Assembly: GCA_014860005.1 (NCBI GenBank)
Contig: JACZKP010000174.1
Location: forward strand, 1-21,799
From: Verrucomicrobiota bacterium
Lineage (GTDB): Bacteria > Verrucomicrobiota > Verrucomicrobiae > Limisphaerales > UBA11358
Direction: 5' to 3'
DNA length: 21,799 nt
In this document: positions 15,877 to 21,799 of the stretch, one piece after another
How positions within the stretch are numbered: the stretch's first letter is position 1
How the letters are laid out: each line of letters starts with the position of its first letter
Position numbers and translations under genes: made by a program
Notes under the pieces: model-generated
The model's database searches: none
The model's input: the letters and a program-made list of their open reading frames with translations, nothing else
What the model was told of the DNA's origin: nothing

Positions 15877-16494
15877 TCAACACCATTTCTTTTGCAGTTC
15901 GCGCAGTTCGCCCTTCAGTTCCAGGGCCACCCGGTGTTTGGCGAGATAAACCCTGCCCAAGCTCACCCCGAGGGCCTCAGCCACGTCACTCGCTTTCCAC
16001 TGCCGCAAGACGTACAGATCAAATATCTGGTAGTACTCCTCACGCACGCGCCCTCTTACTTTCTCCAGTGCCGCTTCCATCAGGTTGGCGGTCCATTCCT
16101 CGTCCCAAATCATATCCAGCGCCGAACTCGAGGGGTCTGGAATTTGTGCCAGCGCATCCGATTCCGTCGGCAAACCAACATGCTCGATGCGGTGCGACTG
16201 AGCGCGCTTGCGCAACTGGTCGTTGATCCGCCAGCGGGTCAGATTCCTAAGCCACCCTCGGAAAGAACCGCGCTCCCGGTCCCGTTTGAATTTCGCGATG
16301 TCCTTCGCCACACAGACGACTGTATCCTGCACCACATCCTGGGCCTCGGCTTCCGACAGGCCGGATTTGATCGCCACGGAGTAAATCAACCGCCAATAAG
16401 TCTCGAAGAAATCGCGCCAGCTATCCTGATCATCCCAATCCTGAAGCCGGCTCAAGAGGCTGTAGCGGGTCGGATACAAGTCGGTGTGGGCCAT
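15877..16494 (-). CDS. ECF-type RNA polymerase sigma factor linked to kinases
   Basis: 205 residues from ATG 16494, chosen because GGAACC precedes it and similarity to sigma factors begins at once. The frame is open further upstream, to an ATG at 16512 and a possible 16626, but those residues look unrelated. Region 2 is visible at about 26-98 (DFFETYWRLIYSVAIKSGLS, EAQDVVQDTVVCVAKDI, FRGWLRNLTRWRINDQLRKR). Region 4 is at about 146-195 (REEYYQIFDLYVLRQWKASD, VAEALGVSLGRVYLAKHRVA). Region 3 is absent, as in the ECF group. No anti-sigma gene adjoins it; instead Ser/Thr kinase genes lie on both sides. This resembles the kinase-associated ECF groups described in Planctomycetes, where phosphorylation is thought to replace anti-sigma control. 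Target promoters are unknown. Confidence 0.88.
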   Translation of the reverse strand: MAHTDLYPTRYSLLSRLQDWDDQDSWRDFFETYWRLIYSVAIKSGLSEAEAQDVVQDTVVCVAKDIAKFKRDRERGSFRGWLRNLTRWRINDQLRKRAQSHRIEHVGLPTESDALAQIPDPSSSALDMIWDEEWTANLMEAALEKVRGRVREEYYQIFDLYVLRQWKASDVAEALGVSLGRVYLAKHRVALELKGELRELQKKWC

Positions 16495-16606
16495 GGTTCC
16501 GGTTTGCGTCATATAGGACAGCTCGCACGTGCTGACGGTGTTCTTGCATTTCCTACCATCAAAGCTTGGGGAGAGCCAGCCCTGATAGCCAGGCGCAGAG
16601 CAAAAA

Positions 16607-18829
16607 TCACGGTGTACGATCTGCAAATTCGATCCTCACGGTCCTGGCAATCGGTCCGGAGTCCGCCTGGAAGTCTGGCTTGATCACCTTGGTGGCAGTC
16701 GTGCGATGCTCGATCCACCACGCGGCGCGGCGTTCGGGAGTCCACGCTTCCGCGAGGCGACCTTCGGCCAGAGTCCGCGCCAGTTCGCGGGCGGTTTGCG
16801 GGCGGGCGGTGGGGTCTTTCTCAAGACAGCGCATCAGGAGCGACTCCAAGCGGGGATCAAATTCCTTTCCCGTGCGCGCGCCCGGCGCCACGGGTATTTC
16901 TTGAAGATGCTTGCGGCACAGTTCCGCAATGATATCGCCGTCGAAAACCTCCCGGCCGGTCAGCAGGAAATAACCCAGCGCACCCAGCGAATACAAATCG
17001 CTGCGCACGTCGGCTTGGTTGCAGTCCTTGATGGCTTCCGGTGCGATGAAGTTGGGTGTGCCCACAAGGCCGTCCGTGCCGGGGATTTCCAGCATGATGG
17101 GTTGGTTCGCCTGGATGTTGATCTGTTTCACCAGGCCGAAATCGAGCACCTTCACGATGTCCGGCACACCGCCGCGGTCGCAGAGGAATACGTTGGCCGG
17201 TTTGATATCGCGATGGATCAAGCCCACGCCGTGCGCCTCGGTCAGTGATTCGCAGATTTGCCGAAGAATGTGAACCACGCGTTCCTGGGTCTGCGGGCCG
17301 TAGCGGTGCACCAATTCATGCAGGTTCAACCCGTCGAGATATTCCATCGCATAGTAGAAGATCCCATCGGGCGTGTGACCGTAATCGAAAACCTGGATGG
17401 TGTTTGGATGCGTGAGGCGGCAGGTCAATCGCACCTCCTGCTCGAAGCGCGCGATGGCGTCGCGATCCGCCTTGTCCGGCAGCAACAACTTGATGGCTGT
17501 TTCGCGGCGCAACAACGCGTGATGCGCCTTGTAAACCACGCCCATGCCGCCCGCGCCGATTTTCTCCGTGAGTTTATATTGGCCGAGTTGTCGCGCCTTC
17601 AATTCCGCTTCGGTCAACCGCCGCCGCCAGACCACTTGCAGGATGGACAGCAGCAGAATCACCAGCGAGGCCAGCACGAGCAGCAGGAACAGAATCGAGA
17701 ACACGCTCCGCACCAGGCGCAATGGCCGATAGGCTTCGCTGGCGTCCAGCTTCGTGCCGATGCCGAATCCGTATTTGGGCAGCCAGCGCCATGCACCCAC
17801 CGTCGGCACGCCGCGATAATCCCGGAACGGTTCAACCTCCACGCCGGCACCGCCTTCGATGGCCTGCTCGACCATGTAAATCAACGGCCACGACGCATTG
17901 GTGCCGGCCTCAAACCCCTGGGTCAAATCGCCGCCCGGATCGCGCAATTGGAGCGTCAACGCCGAGACAGCTCCCGGCTCGTCCTTCAAGAGTTTCAGTT
18001 CCTTCAACTGCTCGTCGAAACGGCTCTTGGAAATCATGAGCCCATCCGCGTCGAACGCGAACGTCTCGCCTGATTCATCCGAACGCGCCACCGAGAGGAT
18101 GCGCGAGAATTCTGCGTCCGGATTCAGGATGAGCGAAAGTGCGCCCCGCGTTCGCCCGTCGTCGTCTTTCACGGGAGCGGCGACCTGCATGACGGTCAGG
18201 TCGCGGAAGGGCCGGAATTCCCGGCGCATCGGCCCGGGAGCGTTGGTGCCTTCCGGGCGCGGTCCGAACCGGGGAGGAGGTTCCTCGCCGGGCGGCAGCC
18301 GCGGGCGGCGCATGTTCTCCGGCGGTCTGAGTTTGAACGGGGTGATGAGGATCGGCTCTCCCGTGGCGAACAACTCCTGATACTTTGACTGCAATTCCTC
18401 AAACACCGGTTCGCCCAATCGGCCGCGACCGCGGCCCGTGTCAGCAATGACCGTGAGATTGGTGCCGACGAGTTGGGCCATGCCGTAGCCAAGCGTGCGC
18501 AACCGCTCGGCCAGTTGCTCGCCCGCAATCGCCTGCCGCGACCATTCGGCGAACGCGGTGCGGTTCGTCAGACCGGCAGCCTCGCGCTCGAACAATTCGA
18601 GCGCCACAGCCCGGAAGCGCGGCTCGCTGGCCAGCGCGGCGGCGATGCGCTGCTGGTTTTCCATCCAGATTTCCAGCGCGGTGACGTTGGCTTCGAGGGT
18701 GGACTGCAAATCGCCGCGCAACTCCTGTTGAATCGTGCGGCGCAACTGGCGATCCGCCCACCAGCCCGCCCCGCCGACCAGCAGGGCGAGCAGCAACGGC
18801 ACGAGCCAGATGGGTTTGCCGCGCGTCAT
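16607..18829 (-). CDS. membrane Ser/Thr kinase with periplasmic Cache-like sensor
   Basis: A 740-residue receptor kinase. TM1 is at about 7-24 and TM2 at about 375-400. Between them lies a sensor region of about 350 residues ending DYRGVPTVGAWRWLPKYGFG (337-356), typical of double-Cache domains. It is interrupted by a Pro/Arg/Gly-rich segment at about 168-205. The cytoplasmic kinase has IGAGGMGVVYKAH (424-436), Lys 447, HRDIKPAN (539-546), DFGLVK (563-568), GTPNFIAPE (590-598) and YSLGALGYFLLTG. It should autophosphorylate and phosphorylate Ser/Thr targets in response to a periplasmic ligand, which is unknown. It is the first gene of the minus-strand cluster and ends 112 bp before the sigma-factor start, so it may be in the same transcript. 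The ATG at 18829 gives a short basic n-region before TM1. Confidence 0.92.
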   Translation of the reverse strand: MTRGKPIWLVPLLLALLVGGAGWWADRQLRRTIQQELRGDLQSTLEANVTALEIWMENQQRIAAALASEPRFRAVALELFEREAAGLTNRTAFAEWSRQAIAGEQLAERLRTLGYGMAQLVGTNLTVIADTGRGRGRLGEPVFEELQSKYQELFATGEPILITPFKLRPPENMRRPRLPPGEEPPPRFGPRPEGTNAPGPMRREFRPFRDLTVMQVAAPVKDDDGRTRGALSLILNPDAEFSRILSVARSDESGETFAFDADGLMISKSRFDEQLKELKLLKDEPGAVSALTLQLRDPGGDLTQGFEAGTNASWPLIYMVEQAIEGGAGVEVEPFRDYRGVPTVGAWRWLPKYGFGIGTKLDASEAYRPLRLVRSVFSILFLLLVLASLVILLLSILQVVWRRRLTEAELKARQLGQYKLTEKIGAGGMGVVYKAHHALLRRETAIKLLLPDKADRDAIARFEQEVRLTCRLTHPNTIQVFDYGHTPDGIFYYAMEYLDGLNLHELVHRYGPQTQERVVHILRQICESLTEAHGVGLIHRDIKPANVFLCDRGGVPDIVKVLDFGLVKQINIQANQPIMLEIPGTDGLVGTPNFIAPEAIKDCNQADVRSDLYSLGALGYFLLTGREVFDGDIIAELCRKHLQEIPVAPGARTGKEFDPRLESLLMRCLEKDPTARPQTARELARTLAEGRLAEAWTPERRAAWWIEHRTTATKVIKPDFQADSGPIARTVRIEFADRTP

Positions 18830-19091
18830 GCGTCTATCATACGCTACGGAAAGACGCGGGCGGGAGGGAAAATGTTTCAGGGATTTGCCAACCCGATCAC
18901 GCCAGCATTACCCAATGCACCATTGAGTGCGCTTCCAAGGTCGCAACTCTACTCATGAACTGACCATGCAATTGATTTGGTCGCTGAGCTAATTTGCGGA
19001 TGCATCCGGAGTTTATCCCAGGTCGCCGGCGAGAGCGGCGACTGCCAGCAGGCGGCATCCCGCTAGGGTACGGCGCCGCCGGATCGCGCCG

Positions 19092-19165
19092 GATTCCGTG
19101 CCAAATTCCAGATTCGGATTGAATTCGACGTGGGTCTCCAAGCCGATGATCACTTCGGATTCCAT
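19092..19165 (-). pseudogene. fragment of a second gatB start
   Basis: The minus strand from ATG 19165 reads MESEVIIGLETHVEF, matching GatB MEYEAVIGLETHVQL. Over the first 45 bases it matches the gatB gene of this window at 35 positions by hand alignment. Weaker similarity continues for about ten codons and also upstream of the ATG. After about 19092 the sequence is unrelated and GC-rich palindromic. It is a diverged partial copy, not a recent duplication. Confidence 0.6.
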
Positions 19166-19353
19166 TGTGCGGGAGAAATAACTGGCAACCACTCGCCCTC
19201 TCAAAACGTCATCATCTCTAGTTGCCAAAACCCACCCACAGGTCGGTGAGATTGCGCTCACAGAGAAGTCTTGTAACAGGCGAGAAAGGACTCTATTACT
19301 TGGCTGCAATCAGCGTAACGCGAGTGTTGGTCCTGTTCAATCCCGACCATTGG

Positions 19354-19370
19354 CTCCATTTTAAATGGAG
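19354..19370. repeat. short perfect palindrome
   Basis: CTCCATT and AATGGAG form a 7-bp inverted repeat around TTA. It lies mid-intergenic between divergent genes, so an operator or a small hairpin is possible; nothing else supports a role. Confidence 0.3.
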
Positions 19371-19433
19371 TACTTTCAACGGGTCGTGATTCGAGGGAGG
19401 CGAAGCATCAGTGAAACGGCGCCGGATTATGAC

Positions 19434-19581
19434 GTTCGCCTAAATTCATCGCTGCTGATCTCGAAACGGCAGTGGAACAGTTCGCCAACCTCGCGGAGGA
19501 TTTGAGGAAATGAAGCGCCTGCAATCTGAGACTGCCGCCCAGTTGGACGACTTGCTGCCCGCCCTTCTCGACCGTGCCTGG
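19434..19581 (+). pseudogene. HsdS-like (type I restriction specificity) C-terminal remnant
   Basis: The frame from 19504 reads EEMKRLQSETAAQLDDLLPA then LLDRAW. This is the characteristic C-terminal coiled-coil ending of type I restriction specificity subunits, which normally continues F-K/R-G-E-L. Just upstream, in another frame, lies another helical stretch (AADLETAVEQFANLAEDLRK) ending in a TGA that overlaps the ATG as ATGA. Either a frameshifted single gene or two fragments would explain this. No target-recognition domain, HsdM or HsdR is present, so it is dead debris. Confidence 0.45.
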
Positions 19582-19809
19582 ACTCCATCGCCGCAAGTTC
19601 GGTCAGGCTTCGCGCCTTCGCTCCGGGAGGATCATCTCGCGCAGTCCCCCATTCGTTCGGCGCAAAAGGGAATTGCCAACACGCACGTTTCTGGGCCGAA
19701 GGCCCGCACGGTCCAGCCTGGGCGGGAGTTCATAGGTCTCACGGAGTCCCATGCAACCCATTCCATAACATTCTTCTCCAGAAACTGAACACCTCATCAT
19801 TGAACTCTC

Positions 19810-21612
19810 ATGAAATCCCGAATCAGACTACTGACGGTTGGCGTGGCCGCGTTTTCGACCATCTCCGCACTGGCGGCAACGTTCTCGGGCACGCTGACAA
19901 ACGACACGACTTTGTCCGGGACAAACGTTTTTCAAGGCACGGTGGTCGTGACCAATGGCGTGGTTCTCACGCTGAACCCGGGGGCGCGGGTGTTGATGAG
20001 CACGGGTGCGACGCTCGTGGTTTATGGACAGTTGCTGGCCAATGGAACTACCAATGATCCGATCCACTTCACGCGCGAGGTGGCGGGTCAGCGCTGGAAA
20101 CAAATCCTGTTTGTTGGCGCTATGGACAGCGTCCTGCGGCACTGTTTCATCGAGTTCGCCAATTCCGCCGGCACGCATCTCGATTATTACGACAATGACT
20201 GCAACACCAACACGCCCCCGCCGGTTCGGAACTACCATGAGGCCGTGGTGGCGCTCGCGACTCACCTGGAAATCGAAGGCTGCACTTTTCGGTATCTGCC
20301 CGATGCCAGTCCGGGCGGTCAAGGTGATGCCCTGGCCATTGTGTCGGATGATCCGCAGACGCAGGGCGCGGCCTCGGCCAGAATTTCCAACTGCCAGTTC
20401 CTCTCGATTGGCCAGGGCGTGCATACGCGGTTCGCCTACGTCTTGATCGAGAATTGTTTCTTCACGGGTCACAATGGTGACAATGATGACGTGGATTTGT
20501 ACGGCGAAAGTTCGCCCCCGCCCCTGATCCGCAACAACGTCTTCCTGAACCCGGGCCACGACGACATCATCAACCCGACGCGCTGCTCGGCGATCATCAT
20601 CGGCAACGTGATGTCGGGCGGCGACGACCACGGCATTGTTCTGCGCGACAAATGTTCTCCCATCGTAATCAACAACCTGATCTACAATTTCGCCAGCGCC
20701 GGCATCGCCGTGCAAAATCAATGCGACGCGCTGATTGCGAACAACACGATTGTGAATTGCGGACGCGGCATCCGGTTTTTCGACCACGATCAGCGTTGGG
20801 GGCCGCCCTATTGCCTGGTGCCCGGCAGCGGACGGGCAACGATCATCAACTGCATCATTTGGGACTGCCCGACCTCGTTATTGTTGGCCGACAGCCCCTA
20901 CACCGAGGATCGCGGCTCGCATGCCAGCGTGCTGTTCTGCAACGTGGAAGGCGGCCAGGCCTCGGCATCGGTCGGGCCGAATTCCACCCTGACGTGGGGC
21001 GCGGGCAACATCAGCAGCGATCCTCAGTTCGTGAATCTGGCAGCCAATGATTACCGCTTGAGTACGAATTCTCCATGCCTTGATGCGGGCACCAACGTTA
21101 CCACCGCACTCACGAATTTCCTCGTCGCCATCACCAATGATCTCGACGGGGTTCCACGTCCACTCGACGGCGATGGCGATGGTCTGGCTGGGTTCGACAT
21201 TGGCGCCTACGAACATCTTCTGGCAACCGCTGATTCCAATGGCGACGGCATTCCGGATGGTTGGACCTGGAATTACCGTTTGAATCCGACGGACCCGAAT
21301 CTTGCGGCGGGCGACCCTGACGGGGACACGCACACCACATTCCAGGAATGGGTGGCGGATACCGATCCTACGAATGCACTCTCCAGTTTTCGCATCGAGG
21401 CCATCGCGCCCGGCCCGCCCATCACACTGCAATTCCTCAGTTCCTCGAATCGGCAGTACACCCTCGTTTACACGACGAATCTCACTTCTGCTCCCTTGTG
21501 GATGAATGTTCCCAGCCAGGTTGACATCGCTGGGAGTGGCGGCTTGGATTCACTCGCCGACACCAGTTGGGAAACGGAACGCTTTTATCGGATCACTGTG
21601 AAAACGCCATGA
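19810..21612 (+). CDS. secreted right-handed beta-helix protein with Ca-type repeats
   Basis: A 600-residue exported protein. The signal peptide is residues 1-22 (VGVAAFSTISALA, cleavage before ATFSG). Residues about 35-75 (VVVTNGVVLTLNPGARVLMS) start a parallel beta-helix. Coils with repeated N-N/NC steps follow (ISNCQFLSIGQG, IENCFFTGHNGD, IRNNVFLNPGHDD, INNLIYNFASAGI, IANNTIVNCGRGI, IINCIIWDC), as in right-handed beta-helix/pectate-lyase-like folds. DGDGDGLAGFDIGAYE (about 453-468) is the choice-of-anchor-type ending of such helices. NGDGIPDGW and GDPDGDTHTTFQEWVADTDP are calcium-binding-type repeats. The last 65 residues are the W...RFYR tail found on two other genes here. No catalytic residues could be assigned, so polysaccharide binding or cleavage is only a family-based possibility. 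Confidence 0.85.
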   Translation: MKSRIRLLTVGVAAFSTISALAATFSGTLTNDTTLSGTNVFQGTVVVTNGVVLTLNPGARVLMSTGATLVVYGQLLANGTTNDPIHFTREVAGQRWKQILFVGAMDSVLRHCFIEFANSAGTHLDYYDNDCNTNTPPPVRNYHEAVVALATHLEIEGCTFRYLPDASPGGQGDALAIVSDDPQTQGAASARISNCQFLSIGQGVHTRFAYVLIENCFFTGHNGDNDDVDLYGESSPPPLIRNNVFLNPGHDDIINPTRCSAIIIGNVMSGGDDHGIVLRDKCSPIVINNLIYNFASAGIAVQNQCDALIANNTIVNCGRGIRFFDHDQRWGPPYCLVPGSGRATIINCIIWDCPTSLLLADSPYTEDRGSHASVLFCNVEGGQASASVGPNSTLTWGAGNISSDPQFVNLAANDYRLSTNSPCLDAGTNVTTALTNFLVAITNDLDGVPRPLDGDGDGLAGFDIGAYEHLLATADSNGDGIPDGWTWNYRLNPTDPNLAAGDPDGDTHTTFQEWVADTDPTNALSSFRIEAIAPGPPITLQFLSSSNRQYTLVYTTNLTSAPLWMNVPSQVDIAGSGGLDSLADTSWETERFYRITVKTP

Positions 21613-21799
21613 GCCGAACAGCCGGGGCGGTTTTGGACGCGTTGCAGGTGGAACTGGCCGCGCTAACCCGACTTCCGCTATTCGACTGGGGAAACAGCGA
21701 TTTTTCGGGGTCTTTGTTTCGTAAGTTGTTGCCCATGTGGCTGCGGATTTCTCAAATGTGCTGTAGTGCAGACCAACCCTCTTTTTCTTTGCGTGGGCC
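21609..21799 (+). CDS. possible partial coupled gene running off right edge
   Basis: ATG 21609 overlaps the TGA of the beta-helix gene as ATGA and opens a frame with no stop for 63 codons to the window end. The first 35 codons (MSRTAGAVLDALQVELAALT, RLPLFDWGNSDFSG) look protein-like, but after about 21715 the DNA turns T-rich and the residues become Cys/Trp-rich, unlike the neighbours. It may be a real downstream gene, a decayed one, or chance. No family recognised. Confidence 0.3.
   Translation, partial: MSRTAGAVLDALQVELAALTRLPLFDWGNSDFSGSLFRKLLPMWLRISQMCCSADQPSFSLRG

Larger units (their letters stand above)
18830..19809. other. 980-bp intergenic region with gene debris and palindromes
   Basis: No intact gene. 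It separates the divergent sensor-kinase and beta-helix genes, so promoters for both must lie here, but none is clear by eye. It holds a gatB-start fragment (19092-19165), an HsdS-like remnant (about 19434-19581), a GTCGCCG/CGGCGAC hairpin at 19022-19042 inside a GC-rich palindromic patch, and a CTCCATT/AATGGAG palindrome at 19354-19370. A 65-codon minus frame (19800-19603, containing LPPRLDRAGLRPRNVRVGNS) may be part of a dispersed repeat rather than a gene. Confidence 0.5.

Noticed and set aside
16495..16626. Longer sigma-factor start giving 249 residues
   Set aside because: The extra residues have no similarity to sigma factors and the ATG at 16494 has the better ribosome-binding context.
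19828..20787. 319-codon open frame on the minus strand
   Set aside because: Antisense of the beta-helix gene; Val/Arg/His-rich repeats mirror the sense repeats.
1..21799. tRNA, rRNA or CRISPR loci
   Set aside because: No cloverleaf-like segments with a TTCGA-type T-arm in context, no rRNA conserved blocks and no regularly spaced identical repeats were seen by eye.

Overview
This window most likely comes from a chromosome of the Verrucomicrobiota (Pedosphaera/Limisphaera-like lineages), with the Planctomycetota as the nearest alternative. This is inferred from gene content, not from a marker gene. The clues are prepilin-like proteins with an H-X9-DG motif, an ECF-type sigma factor flanked by Ser/Thr kinases, a Tat-exported Gfo/Idh/MocA oxidoreductase, an alkaline-ceramidase-like secreted protein, secreted proteins ending in a W...RFYR tail, and near-perfect palindromic repeats inserted in frame in a housekeeping gene. 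No rRNA, tRNA or CRISPR array was seen.

Layout. Positions 1-2.1 kb are mobile-element debris: the 3' end of an IS4/IS1634-type transposase, a featureless stretch, and a 3'-truncated ISAzo13-type transposase with a fused N-terminal winged-helix region and a canonical A-AAA-AAA slippery site. From 2.4 to 5.4 kb on the minus strand lie a ceramidase-family enzyme, a small conserved protein with a Tudor/CarD-like N-terminus, and a secreted-type protein that has lost its 5' end next to an IS630-type remnant. A Tat-signal oxidoreductase on the plus strand (6.06-7.34 kb) converges on a DUF2310-like zinc-ribbon gene that sits 14 bp behind gatB. GatB (8.16-9.73 kb) carries two in-frame palindromic insertions of unrelated sequence, 22 and 26 codons long, which together account for its extra length.

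From 9.8 to 18.8 kb all genes are on the minus strand and form a signalling-to-surface cluster. In transcription order these are a membrane Ser/Thr kinase with a Cache-like periplasmic sensor, an ECF-type sigma factor, a second Ser/Thr kinase with a C-terminal membrane anchor, a very large secreted PD40/TolB-like propeller protein, and two tandem prepilin-like proteins. The first pilin overlaps the propeller gene by an ATGA. A reasonable model is that the sensor kinase detects an envelope signal, the kinases modulate the sigma factor, and the downstream surface/pseudopilin genes are an output. Only the gene order supports this.

Positions 18.8-19.8 kb form a decayed intergenic region holding a diverged fragment of the gatB start, an HsdS-like remnant and GC-rich palindromes. 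The window ends with a plus-strand secreted right-handed beta-helix protein with calcium-binding-type repeats. A possible translationally coupled partial gene follows and runs off the right edge.
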